This document shows, in pieces, positions 14,001 to 24,713 of a DNA stretch of 64,000 nucleotides; the first letter of the stretch is position 1; the number at the start of each line of letters is the position of its first letter. The position numbers and the translations under genes were made by a program. A model generated the notes under the pieces. The model made no database searches, was not told the DNA's origin, and worked only from the letters and a program-made list of their open reading frames with translations. Source of the stretch: Actinostola sp. cb2023 (taxonomy: Eukaryota > Cnidaria > Anthozoa > Actiniaria > Actinostolidae); the NCBI GenBank assembly GCA_033675265.1, contig JAUJYZ010000034.1, forward strand, positions 559,001 to 623,000, in the 5' to 3' direction.

Positions 14001-17000
14001 ATTACTAACTAGTATGTATACAGTCCTTTCAGACTTCTACTCACTCTATTAGCATTACTAACTAGTATGTATACAGTCCTTTCAAACTTCTACTCACTCT
14101 ATTAGCATTACTAACTAGTATGTATACAGTCCTTTCAGACTTCTACTCACTCTATTAGCATTACTAACTAGTATGTATACAGTCCTTTCAAACTTCTACT
14201 CACTCTATTAGCATTACTAACTAGTATGTATACAGTCCTTTCAAACTTCTACTCACTCTATTAGCATTACTAACTAGTATGTATACAGTCCTTTCAAACT
14301 TCTACTCACTCTATTAGCATTACTAACTAGTATGTATACAGTCCTTTCAGACTTCTACTCACTCTATTAGCATTACTAACTAGTATGTATACAGTCCTTT
14401 CAAACTTCTACTCACTCTATTAGCATTACTAACTAGTATGTATACAGTCCTTTTCAAACTTCTACTCACTCTATTAGCATTACTAACTAGTATGTATACA
14501 GTCCTTTCAAACTTCTACTCACTCTATTAGCATTACTAACTAGTATGTATACAGTCCTTTCAAACTTCTACTCACTCTATTAGCATTACTAACTAGTATG
14601 TATACAGTCCTTTCAAACTTCTACTCACTCTATTAGCATTACTAACTAGTATGTATACAGTCCTTTCAAACTTCTACTCACTCTATTAGCATTACTAACT
14701 AGTATGTATACAGTCCTTTCAAACTTCTACTCACTCTATTAGCATTACTAACTAGTATGTATACAGTCCTTTCAAACTTCTACTCACTCTATTAGCATTA
14801 CTAACTAGTATGTATACAGTCCTTTCAGAAAACGTTGTCGCTGACCAGCCTCACGACTACGTGACTAGACCGAACGGAAGTACGGGTAGAAATCACTGAA
14901 GCGGTTAATTGCATTCTGATTAGCCATGCCGCGAGCTTACAGTGAAGACCTACATGTACTCTTATTTTCCTTGCGTAAAACACAGAGGCATACATTCTTT
15001 CAAGTATTACTCTCCATTATGATCAGAAAATAAATTTCCAGAGCAAATAATTTATTGCTTCAGTGATTTCTACCCATACTCCTGTTCGGTCTAGTCGAGT
15101 AGTTGTGAGGCCAGTCAGCGACAATGTTTTCTGAAAGGACTGTATGCACACTATATATTCAACCTACCGACATGGGTAGAGAATGAGCGGAAAATAATAT
15201 CACAACATCTTTGCGCACTTCTTCAGGAAATTGTTCCAACTCTGCTTTGATGTTTTCAGCAAATGCCTGTGTAAGAATAAATACATTTATTATCCAACTT
15301 CATAGACAAGTAAAAATATTGCTGGATATTTTTACTCATCTATTTTGCACATGCTTTTATATAAATATCCTTCACAGGATAAGTGTATTTTTTGCATCAC
15401 AAAAGGGTTGGATAATAAATAACTTATTTGACATTAAAGTGTGGAGTAAGGCTGGAAATTTTTACTCGTCTTTGTATTTTACTGTATACATATAGCTGCA
15501 GACTCGTAATTAAAATATCCAGACAAAATTGTCAAATAAGATATATATAGAACCATACACCTAATTTCAAAAACGTTGTCCAAATAGCCAAATACGAATT
15601 CATTCAAAAAGACAAAAGAAACAGTTCAGCTTGAGTGCACTTCTTTTGTCTTTTAATGAAATCCTATTTGGCTTTTTTGATTATTATTGGACAACGTTTT
15701 TGAAATTAGGTGTATGTCCATGAAATAGTACTATTACTAAATAGTACTAAATAGTGTTATCTCTAGATCAAGAAGATTCTTGTAGGTTGTGTGAAGATTC
15801 ATCAATAGTTTGTGTCATCAACCTATGGTATTTTATTTCAACCGAGCTTTCGAGCAACTTGCTCATCTTCAGGGTTACAGATGTTTCAAGTGTAATTCCA
15901 AAAATACATGTAAGCAAATACATAGCGTGAGGAATAATGAACATAATAGAGCGAGAGCAAAATAAAGACAATTGTGCGCACGAGCTGTTTACATGAATAA
16001 ATCGACTAATAATCAAGTTGGACTAAAGAGAGAGCAAAATAAATACATACAGCAATTTCAAAAAACGTTGATACTGAATAATAGTGTATTCCAAGACCGA
16101 AATGCATTTTGGGACTCTTGCAATATTGTCTAAAGTAATATAAATAATAATATTTGATTTTTTGTGTCTTCCATCAGAAACAATATACTAGCTCCATATG
16201 GCCAACAAATCGCTGTATATTTACTTTTTATTTCAAAATAACGAGGCCCACAATGCCCTTTGGTCTTGGAATGCACTATTCAGTATGCAGTATTCAGTTT
16301 TCAACGTTTGAAATAGCTGTAAACAAATAAATAACGACTAACAATAACAGTAATAGACCTATAATAATTATCTCTATTGTTTTCTATTGTTTCATCAGTG
16401 CTATTTAGTACTAATTAGTTAGTACTGTTTCATGGACATATGGTTTGTACTCTACACGGTATGTACATGCAGAAATGATTACAATGAAGTGAACAAGAAG
16501 GAAGCATTACAGTTCCCTATAGTCTTAAGATATCCTTGTTTAATTCAGCCTTTTTGAGCTTTAGTCTTTGGGATATTTCATCATGTTTGCTATTTAAAAC
16601 CTCTTCCAAATCACCTTAACTAGACCAGGGTGCGTTGGCCATCTGTCTATCGTACTCCACAGCATATTGGGTTCCCTATTCCTCTTCTTATAATGCTTAT
16701 AAATGGCATTAATACTACTGCCAGTGGTTGAGCATGAGTATTGTGGGTATTGTGTGAATGCAACAGCACGTTCAATACCATCTCTGAAGAAAAACAGATT
16801 TTAAAATAGAATTTACACTAAACTGATGTAATTAATCACTCACCTCTCCATTGCTTCTATTGCATCCTCAGTCAATGGTTCAGCATAACGAAAGCCAACA
16901 TAGAACTTATGAGGAGCTGAAGATAATACAGGTAGTTGAGCTACCCAGTACATGTAATTATAGTACCCAGCTGTTACTTACTAAACAATTATTGGATGAG

Positions 17001-20000
17001 TAAAAGAAACAAAGTTGAGCTACCCAGTACATGTAATTATAGTACCCAGCTGTTACTTACTAAACAATTATTGGATGAGTAAAAGAAACAAAGTTGAGCT
17101 ACCCAGTACATGTAATTATAGTACCCAGCTGTTACTTACTAAACAATTATTGGATGAGTAAAAGAAACAAAGTTGAGCTACCCAGTACATGTAATTATAG
17201 TACCCAGCTGTTACTTACTAAACAATTATTGGATGAGTAAAAGAAACAAAGTTGAGCTACCCAGTACATGTAATTATAGTACCCAGCTGTTACTTACTAA
17301 ACAATTATTGGATGAGTAAAAGAAACAAAGTTGAGCTACCCAGTACATGTAATTATAGTACCCAGCTGTTACTTACTAAACAATTATTGGATGAGTAAAA
17401 GAAACAAAGTTGAGCTACCCAGTACATGTAATTATAGTACCCAGCTGTTACTTACTAATCAATTATTGGATGAGGTTTTGATGATACATTTGTATAAGTG
17501 TTATTGGCCGAAGACTTGCCGAGACATTGATAATTCCGGATATCATCAAAACCGAATTTAATAATTGTTTTATTATACATTGTCTATGTGGATTGACTCA
17601 TAATACAAAGATATATTAAGCAATCCAACAACAACAAATGAATGAAAATGACAGCACTGCAGTAACCTACAGATAACAACCAATCCATTGACCTATGCAG
17701 GCTCGTTTTTGCAGATAACTGCCTACAGATAACCACCAGACCGCTGAAATATCGCTGGCGCGCACTGATAGTTAGAATTATTTGTAGGCTCTTGACCAAT
17801 GAGAATACAGATACTCCTGAGTATTATGTATAAATTAACATGATTTATTGGATTATTGGACTTACCAGTATTTGGAGACATTTTATCCAAAAGCTTAACC
17901 ATTCCCTCTCCTTGTTTCTCTGTCCACATCTTAATAGGGGAGCCTCCACCAATCTTTTTATATTGCTCTTGAATTTTAGGTGTTCTTCTTCTTGCTATAA
18001 ATGGTGCAAGTTGACTGAAAAACATGCATTTCATAATTATTTGAGAGAAAGAAAGATATATTTGCATTATGTACATGTATGCATCAAATCTCTTCACAAT
18101 GGCCACCTTAAATTGGGACAAAATTGTCTGGCAGTTTTGGAGACTTGATCTGCAGGGTTCAACAACAATAAACAATACAATATTGTATACTGAGTAGTGA
18201 ATATCACAGGGCAGGCTGTAGTGGCTGGGATAAAAATACCTGATAATATATAAAAAATAATACAACCAGGGTAATTAATCCCTACACCATTAAACTAAAT
18301 ACTGATATTAATGGAGCCCTGACAAAAACAATGAATCAAATTACAATCATTTATTTTAATATTTATTTTATTATAACTATACATGTATTAGCAAAGAGGT
18401 GGCCGTTAAAGGAGTAAGTAGTAGAAGAGGTTCCAATGTAGGAAGACTTAGTTCTGTTTACCTCTGTGCTGGCAGTGGAATCAGATCTTTATCTAAGAAC
18501 AACCGTAGTAAGAATTCATGAACTTGATCAAGGTTTTCTGGTCCACCAAGGTTCAGTAGGAGAATTCCAGTTTTAGGTTTCGCAGAGCTACAAATGAATT
18601 ATAAACACTTTAGTAGTATTAAGAATTCCATGATGTCTCCATATATAGGAGACTGAATTAGCTAGATACACCTTAAACTAATTATTGAAATGATAACGTA
18701 CACCCCATAGGGATCTAATTAAGAATAAAAGTATTGTTTACATAATAATTATTGGCCATTTACTGCACATTTCTATTACATACATGTCTTATTTATTGCA
18801 ATTAAAATGACAGAGAAGGCAATAAAAAACAACTGAAAACACATCTTCCATGAAAATCCCTACAGCATTGGGTAGTAATCGTGACTTAGAATAAATTTTT
18901 GAGGATTTCAGTTCTCCTCACTTAGAAAAAACAATTATTAGTCAAGGACGCCAAGAGTTGAACGACGGCACAGCTGGCACCAAACAATCATTTCAATACC
19001 TTAGAACCCTACCGTTCCCCTAAACCTAACCATGAAGGCAATTCGGTTAGTTGCAACCCTTTCTTTTAATGTGTCATTAGCATCTCCAAAACTATTATAA
19101 TATATGATATTGTAAATGAACGAAGATAATGCGAAGAGGGTACGAATACTAGCCAAATTAATTTCAATGAACTAATTTGAATTCTGAGGGTTCCTGTACA
19201 CCACGATACTGCCGCATATATTTAACAATTTATTAGACTACGAGTTCGAGTTTTCTATGAGTCAATAGTCAACGAGGCACGTAGCATTGAGTTGACTATT
19301 TGAACTCCTAGAAAACGAGAACAAGCAGTCTAATTATTTTAGTAGAAACCAACTAGCATTACTTCCTTCGAATTAATACTTATTTATTGCTTTGTCGCTT
19401 TGTTTTTGTTCAAAACGCCAGCTTTTTCGCTACTCACTATCTATCACTCAATAGATAGTGAGTATGTTAGCCAATCAGATTGCAGGATTCGTGATAGCAT
19501 GAGTTGGTTTCTACTAATGCACCTAATTGCAATAGCATTGTCATATAAAAAAGAAAATGACCAAATAGGAATTAATAAAGTAACCCCTCGATTGCCAGCA
19601 TGTTTGTCTTATAATAATATTATTGTCTTGAATTTAAAATATAAAAACTGGAAAGTAGTCCCTTACTATACATCTGTAACGCCAAAGGAAGTTGTATTAA
19701 AACCCTCAGCGGCACCCCTATACCCAAACATGGGTCAAGTATCCCCCCCAACCCCCACACCACCCTTGGGGAAGTAGCCACATTGCAGTCCTTCACTGCC
19801 TATTTTTACTAAATCTCAACGTATGTGAAGTACGTCAATATGGCATATGAGATGTACATGTCGCTTTCATGACGTACTCAGTACATCAATAAGGCGTGTC
19901 AGCTGGTGTCACTTTCATGAGGTACTTAGTACATCATATAGGCAGTCAAGGGGTTAAGACAAAAGTAGAAGTTCAGCTTGAGTGCTCTGCTTTTGTGTTT

Positions 20001-21056
20001 TAATTCATTCCTATTTTGTAGATAGTTTTCTTTTTTATATACAGACAACGTTCTTGCAATTAGGTGTATATTATGGAAAACACTAGATCCCAATGACCAA
20101 AACCAGGTCAAGATTTGAATAACAATAGATGCCTCGTTCTACAAAGACATGTCCTTTGTAGAACGAGTCATATCTAACAATAGTTCCTATTGTTGTACAA
20201 TAGTTCCTATTGTTATTCAAATCTTCACCTGGTTTTGGTCATTGGGATCTAGTGTTTTCCGTATATGTCAACAAATTAGTAATGTTAGTTTTACAGCACT
20301 GTACATGTATGTAATAGTCTTCAGCTAGAAGTTGTGGAAGATAACTAGTAGGAGTGGTAGTCTGTGAATGTGGTATTTTATTGGCCATACCCCAGGGTGC
20401 CAATTTAATTAATAACGAATCTAACCAAACACTCCCCTATTGCTAGCCATTGTACCCCAACAGCTTAATTCACGCGTGCACATATGTCCTTACAACCTCT
20501 CATATATACTATTACTTTGTAAATGATGTGTTTCGATTTGTTAATTAATACTACAATAAGCTAAACTGCGAATCCCACAAAGCAAATGTTGTGGTTTGAA
20601 ATTTTCGACTGGTTTGATGTTTTTTTTATAGTCCATTGTTTTGGTTTCTTCCTTTCAGTTTAATCCTTTATTTTTACAACTATTAAGAATACTTTTTTTA
20701 ACCTAAACACACAAGCTTATTATAAACTTACCAACCATAAAACCCTAAACCTAACCTTAGAACAACCCTCAATGTTTTTTCAACCAGTGGGAAAAATTAA
20801 ACCATAACCATAACTTATCCAAAACACAAACATGAACTCCTAACCTTTCCTGACAAGCATTTCGTACAGATCTGTGGTGAACAGTTGGTAGGGCGACAAG
20901 GGTACAGCAAGACGAACGATTCAAGCCGACCCGTCCTGCAAGTAATTAGTAAACAATACAAGATAACTAAACTTGAATCTCCATGACATAAAATCAAATA
21001 CCACGCAACAATGTGTAGTCTTGGCACTCTTTGAGTTTGAATTGAAAACGACGCAT
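332..21056 (-). CDS. FECH: Ferrochelatase, mitochondrial (3' end beyond the window)
   Basis: Inserts Fe2+ into protoporphyrin IX at the matrix face of the inner mitochondrial membrane. Exons in transcript order: 21056-21002 (tentative start exon), 20935-20845, 18587-18462, 18014-17866, 16916-16844, 16783-16615, 15266-15168, 5714-5607, 496-332. All junctions are GT-AG and phases close, giving 345 codons in the window. Family blocks seen: [72 protein letters not shown] (active-site His about residue 216), [17 protein letters not shown] (conserved Glu about 265), [28 protein letters not shown]. The final exon(s), about 60 residues by comparison with animal FECH and including cluster-ligand cysteines, lie left of base 1. 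The second exon reads as an Arg/Ser-rich presequence free of acidic residues until its end. The first exon (ATG 21056, 66-nt intron with a TACTAAT branch site) rests only on phase and splice signals. Confidence 0.93.
733..2917. repeat. 45-bp minisatellite in FECH intron
   Basis: About 48 head-to-tail copies of a 45-bp unit containing CTACACCCTTGATAACTCAG and GTATATCAATGTATG. Copies are nearly identical; a GTATATC/GTGTATC variant alternates irregularly. Copies around 1440-1860 and 2270-2360 are broken by short deletions and duplications. Because the period is a multiple of three and one frame lacks stops, it gives long spurious open frames. Confidence 0.97.
2918..3485. other. Intronic single-copy stretch
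   Basis: FECH intron between two arrays. It holds short AT-rich and (AATAGC)n runs and a fragment GAAGCGCTTTACA resembling retroposon 3' ends. No exon was recognised. Confidence 0.6.
3486..5455. repeat. 2-kb tetranucleotide microsatellite (GCAA/GTAA)n
   Basis: Nearly pure interspersion of AAGC and AAGT tetranucleotides, with rare ATGT variants, over 1.97 kb. The complement (TTGC/TTAC) contains no stop in any frame, which explains three overlapping open frames of over 600 codons. The right end runs into AAGTAAATAAGTAAGTAATT and then TTATTCACGTAAACACAAAG, like the poly-tetranucleotide tail of a minus-strand retroposon. Confidence 0.97.
5690..6275. repeat. 36-52 bp minisatellite spanning a FECH splice acceptor
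   Basis: About 14 copies of CTCTGTGAACAACCTATAG plus TATGTAATTACAG. The first six are 36 bp; later ones are lengthened by CACATTCAC-type inserts. Read on the gene strand, each unit is ACTATAG followed by GTTGTTCACAGAGGTG, i.e. the acceptor and first 16 coding bases of the FECH exon 5714-5607. Confidence 0.95.
6540..6644 (-). pseudogene. Duplicated, decayed copy of a FECH exon
   Basis: The segment resembles the functional FECH exon at 15266-15168. It reads [21 protein letters not shown] against [21 protein letters not shown] in the real exon, followed by a GTACGT donor. A TTTTGCAG acceptor at 6645 would give a 105-bp exon with phase 0 at both ends (the real one is 99 bp, also 0/0). The 5' third is AT-rich array sequence with an in-frame TAA, so inclusion would truncate the protein. 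It sits at the left edge of the 8.2 kb minisatellite, with the functional exon beyond the right edge. It is most simply a dead duplicate. A regulated poison exon is possible. Confidence 0.75.
6607..14835. repeat. 8.2-kb two-unit minisatellite in FECH intron
   Basis: It is built of a 53-bp short unit (CTACTCACTCTATTAGCATT, ending CAGTCCTTTCA) and a 116-bp long unit that adds 63 bp (AAAACGTTGTAGCAATTAAT ... TCACCTGCAAAAGCACTGTG). There are roughly 28 long and about 90 short units. Long units cluster in 8000-9400 and 10840-11800. Sequence identity is very high throughout, so expansion is recent or homogenised. The left edge lies inside the duplicated FECH exon, and the right edge runs into a foldback at 14812. 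Confidence 0.97.
14812..15146. mobile_element. Foldback element, AAACGTTGTC-core family, copy 1
   Basis: Long inverted arms: TTCAGAAAACGTTGTCGCTG at the left and its imperfect complement at the right (CAGCGACAATGTTTTCTGAA). Inner arm bases include ACTAGACCGAACGG and GGGTAGAAATCACTGAAGC. The second copy is at 53843-54124. The arms extend into the unit of the adjoining 8.2 kb array. The element ends 22 bp from the donor of FECH exon 15266-15168. Confidence 0.85.
15556..15715. mobile_element. Foldback MITE with TACACCTAATTTCA termini
   Basis: Arms TACACCTAATTTCAAAAACG and TTTTTGAAATTAGGTGTA enclose about 110 bp that is itself partly palindromic (AGTTCAGCTTGAGTGCACTT). The same termini are at 44284/45308, and a half copy is at 19965-20070. 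Confidence 0.85.
15713..16440. mobile_element. Composite foldback with an inner element at 16050-16320
   Basis: Outer arms are ATGTCCATGAAATAGTACTA and the complement of TAGTACTGTTTCATGGACAT. Inside it, 16050-16320 is a second foldback (CAATTTCAAAAAACGTTGAT ... TCAACGTTTGAAATAGCTG) whose arms share a CCAAGACCGAAATGCATTTT / CCTTTGGTCTTGGAATGCA inverted match. No coding. Confidence 0.75.
16935..17470. repeat. 79-bp minisatellite next to a FECH acceptor
   Basis: Seven near-identical 79-bp units (GTTGAGCTACCCAGTACATG ... GGATGAGTAAAAGAAACAAA). The first starts 19 bp from the acceptor boundary of exon 16916-16844, so the polypyrimidine side of this intron is built on the array edge. Confidence 0.95.
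17470..17865. other. FECH intron remainder
   Basis: AT-rich single-copy sequence between the 79-bp array and exon 18014-17866. It includes a short inverted match GATGATACATTT / GATATCATC. No exon seen. Confidence 0.5.
19214..19470. mobile_element. Dispersed repeat, copy 1 (partner at 32838-33035)
   Basis: It shares long blocks with 32838-33035: TTAGACTACGAGTTCGAG, TTTTAGTAGAAACCAACTAG, and GCTACTCACTATCTATCACT at the end. The first half forms a hairpin (GTTGACTATTTGAACTC pairing back to GAGTTCGAG...). Non-coding. Confidence 0.75.
20075..20260. mobile_element. Near-perfect foldback MITE
   Basis: Arms GGAAAACACTAGATCCCAAT and ATTGGGATCTAGTGTTTTCC are exact complements. Further in, ACCAGGTCAAGATTTGAAT pairs with ATTCAAATCTTCACCTGGT and CTCGTTCTACAAAG with CTTTGTAGAACGAG. 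Confidence 0.9.
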
Positions 21057-21749
21057 AATACTCTGATAGGTTCTACTGTTATGCTTTATATGTATAAGCA
21101 GGGTATTCTGAAGTTAAGACATATTTGTGAGTTCATTCTTACTGAATCTACGGATTAAAAGAGCCATATTATTGGAGACTGCCTTCTCTTGCTCTGATCT
21201 CTCATCTCTGATCCCTCGACGCATGATATTACAAACATGCTAGACCCTACGTAACCAGGCAATCAAGTCAGGGAGCCCAAAATCAAAAATAATTATTTAT
21301 GACTGCCTGATTGAGAATCAATCTTTTTAGCTTTTATGTCAATATCTACAAAAACTGGTTCCGTAGTCGAGGTGATTGCCACTAGCCTGAGAAACTTCGG
21401 CCACCACCTGTCGCGTTCTCACTCTCAGTTCCCTAATATTTCCATAACCGAAGGATGAGTAAACATGGGTTTCTTGTTTAATCGGTGAGAAATATGAGAA
21501 ATAAGAATAATTGGATGAAAGTGAAAGAAATGGAGAGAAGGGAGAGAGCAAGGGAATCGAGTGTAGGTAAGTGCCTCTGGGACCAGGGTATACCACAGGA
21601 AGCCCAATCTGTGGTTTTGTGGAGAACTATCGTAAAAATATTTTTTCCTCCGGTAAATACTGTAACAAAAGACTTGAAACTGTGGTAGTGTCTTGTGGTC
21701 TTTATTTACTATGCCTGTACAAATTTCCAGCGAATTTAAGAATTTTTTA
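21057..21749. other. Upstream flank of FECH
   Basis: Includes a lone TAGCCTGAGAAAC arm at 21383 resembling the 9-bp-TSD MITE family, and ACCACAGGAAGCCCA at 21594, a motif also found near 32130 and 34008. No gene recognised. Confidence 0.5.
21087..21093 (-). promoter_or_regulatory. Possible TATA box of FECH
   Basis: TATAAAG on the minus strand about 35 nt upstream of the tentative FECH start codon at 21056. It is offered only as support for that start; the leader would be very short. Confidence 0.3.
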
Positions 21750-22725
21750 ATGTGGTGGCTCGTCATCCGGGGACATGTCACATTCGTAGCTTGTCGATTG
21801 GTCGTGGTATTTAGTCGGTGTGTGGTGGCTCGTCAGCCGGGGACATGTCACATTCGTAGCTTGTCGATTGGTCGTGGTATTTAGTCGGTGGGTGGTGGCT
21901 CGCCAGCCGGGGAAATATCACATTCGTAGCTTGTCGTAGTATTTAGTCGGGTGGGTGGTGGCTCGTCAGCCGGGGCATGTCACATTCGTAGCTTGTCGAT
22001 TGGTCGTAGTATTTAGTCGGGTGGGTGGTGGCTCGTCAGCCGGGGACACGTCACATTCGTAGCTTGTCGATTGGTCGTGGTATTTAGTCGGGTGGGTGGT
22101 GGCTCGTCAGCCGGGGACACGTCACATTCGTAGCTTGTCGATTGGTCGTGGTATTTAGTCGGATGGGTGGTGGCTCGTCAGCCGGGGACACGTCACATTC
22201 GTAGCTTGTCGATTGGTCGTAGTATTTAGTCGGGTGGGTGGTGGCTCGTCAGCCGGGGACACGTCACATTCGTAGCTTGTCGATTGGTCGTGGTATTTAG
22301 TCGGAGGCTGGTGGCTCGTCAGCCGGGGACATGTCACATTCGTAGCTTGTCGATTGGTCGTGGTATTTAGTCGGTGGGTGATGACTCGTCAGCCGGGGAC
22401 ACGTCACATTCGTAGCTTGTCGATTGGTCGTGGTATTTAGTCGGTGGGTGATGACTCGTCAGCCGGGGACACGTCACATTCGTAGCTTGTCGATTGGTCG
22501 TGGTATTTAGTCGGTGGGTGATGACTCGTCAGCCGGGGACATGTCACATTCGTAGCTTGTCGATTGGTCGTGGTATTTAGTCGGTGGGTGATGACTCGTC
22601 AGCCGGGGACACGTCACATTCGTAGCTTGTCGATTGGTCGTGGTATTTAGTGGGTGATGACTCGTCAGCCGGGGACACGTCACATTCGTAGCTTGTCGAT
22701 TGGTCGTGGTATTTAGTCTGTGGTT
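21750..22725. repeat. 69-bp GC-richer minisatellite upstream of FECH
   Basis: About 14 units of roughly 69 bp with GGCTCGTCAGCCGGGGACAC, GTCACATTCGTAGCTTGTCG and TGGTCGTGGTATTTAGTCGG. It is much richer in CpG than the flanks. A C/T change in GACACGTCAC versus GACATGTCAC looks like CpG decay, and long runs of units share the same variant. Confidence 0.95.
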
Positions 22726-22845
22726 GGTCTGTTGAGCATATGTCAGGTACAGCTCAGTTTCTTGACGATATTGGGTTTCTCGGGTGTTGGAGATCCTCAT
22801 TAGTTTCTTGTTTGGTCTGATCTTCCACGTCAGCATGGAGCATCT

Positions 22846-22903
22846 TAGCCTCCTTTGCAGCCGTTTTTAGTTCCGTCACTAAGAACGGCTGCAAAGGAGG
22901 CTA
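22846..22903. mobile_element. 58-bp palindromic MITE with 9-bp target duplication
   Basis: The hairpin arms are TAGCCTCCTTTGCAGCCGTT and the complement of AACGGCTGCAAAGGAGGCTA. It is flanked on both sides by the exact 9-bp direct repeat GGAGCATCT (22837-22845 and 22904-22912). Nine-base duplications are typical of Mutator-like transposons. Confidence 0.92.
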
Positions 22904-22912
22904 GGAGCATCT

Positions 22913-24372
22913 GAGCAAACGTCAGTTCATCTCGAGCTTCTTCTTCTCCAGCGAAGATCTTCAGGAATGTGATGTTTCGTTACGCTCCGTACGAACTGCG
23001 GCGTGTAAACTATCACCGGTCGGCTCTCAATTTCTTTTCTCGATTCGTCTGGTAAAAATGGCTTTAGTGGATTTCGACAAGACATGATATTTGATCTCAA
23101 ATGACAAAATTCGATCAAGACAATTCTTGACGTCCTTCCTCTTCGAGTAGATATGGAAAGCGAGTGCTCGATAATTAGTTGATACGTCACAATGGAATGC
23201 ACGTACGTCACAGACTGCATATGGAAACGATTCTGATTTCTACACTTTTAGATAAAATTGTTCGTTAAATAAATTATATCATTGCTGTTTAAAACGAGTT
23301 TTAACACTTAGATTACTGTGAAAAAGGATTGAAAAACAAGTTCTGTCAGTTTGTCAAACAATTATGCTCGTGCACGTTCCTTGACGTCACTCATCAGAAC
23401 TTGCGTACGTCACTGCGCTCAAAAAACATACCGCTGAAATGCTTGACAACACTCAATTTTGAGATCAAGCCTCGCTTTCAAGTGAAATTCAATGCCTCGT
23501 ACACAGATATTATGAAATGTTTTATTATTAATTATTATATAATATCTATTTGTGATAGCAGATATCACGCTGGTTCAATCATGATCAATATTTGCGATTA
23601 TTCTTAATTAAAATTGATTCTATACAAATTTCATTCTCGTAAAAACATAGCGTAAACCAACACTTTACGGCATGTTTTCGTAGACCTATACGCTGGTACC
23701 CAGACCACCCGCGGTACACACGACGTCGATGACATCTATTGTGTCAGTGTTGACAGCGAAATACGAAACGTTTTTGTAAAAAGCTGCGTGTCGCTGCGGG
23801 GGGTTCTTACTTGTTAATTATTCAGTTTTGATTGGTAAAATAGTTATTACTCCCATAATGTTTTACCAGCTTCTCTTATTGTTTTGATTTTCAAATAAAA
23901 AAATTGTGGTTTTTCACGTGACGTCATGGCGGCCATGTTGATAACAAAGCATTCCTCATGTTTGTACATCCAACATGGCCGCTGTGTCTTTGTACTTTAA
24001 ATCTCCAGGGATTGATTGCAAACCAGCAATTGTTTTAGCTTACAAGAATACATGATAGAAGATCGTTGAGTTCAAAATGCTATTTTAATATTTTGTGCCG
24101 ATAAAACTGAAATGGACGCCTCATCGATCCCGCGCGCAATGCATGATGGAAGTTTTTGCTGCAACAACAATAATAGTCACGTGACTCCTACTCCACACCG
24201 CTGTACCACAGTACGGCAGAAGTTTGTCTGAGTAATGTAGTTAATGTATGATTATGATTTGAGTGAAGTAAAATATTTTCACTATTTGATTTTGAATTGT
24301 GGTAAACGAGTGAGTAAATGAGTGAGTGAACTAGTGGACTTGATTCATTGATTCGTTTAAATATAGTATCTA
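22913..24372. other. Intergenic region between FECH and the end of MAN2A
   Basis: No gene recognised. It contains an inverted pair CATGGCGGCCATGTTG / CAACATGGCCGCTGTG (23926-23990) flanked by TCACGTGACGTCA and GTCACGTGAC, probably a further foldback element. Open frames at 22927-23220 and 23329-23607 have no recognisable family. Confidence 0.55.
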
Positions 24373-24578
24373 CAATGGTACCTCGCTATCTCGAACAAAT
24401 ATCCAGTCATTTTCCTGTGAAATTTACTCGGGTTACCTTGAGTTACCGAGATCTACCATACCCTGTCCATAGCCTTGCCCGCAGGACTTTGAAGGTGTTC
24501 TTTCCATCTTTCTCTCCTCTCCTCTTTATGTGGGAGAGACGGATGAAAAGAACGGTTCAAGATAGCAGGGTACCACTG
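24373..24578. mobile_element. 206-bp pogo/Tc1-mariner-like MITE
   Basis: Inverted termini CAATGGTACCTCGCTATCTC and the complement of GATAGCAGGGTACCACTG, directly flanked by TA on both sides (TA target duplication). Confidence 0.88.
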
Positions 24579-24713
24579 TATTTCCTTCCAACAGCCCTGA
24601 TTCTAATAATGATTTTCCATATACAGATTGATTGATACAATAATTGCTGCTGTTCGTTGTTTATGTCTCGATAGTATCTATGGGGGTAATTGGAGCTATA
24701 AAAATAGTGTGTT

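Larger units (their letters stand above)
18588..20844. other. FECH first large intron
   Basis: 2.3 kb between presequence exon 20935-20845 and exon 18587-18462. It contains a dispersed repeat (19214-19470), a half MITE (19965-20070) and a foldback (20075-20260). Open frames of 60-125 codons here have no family resemblance and overlap the repeats. Confidence 0.6.

Noticed and set aside
22927..23220. 97-codon frame upstream of FECH considered as its first exon
   Set aside because: No presequence character and no donor giving the required phase of one base was found.
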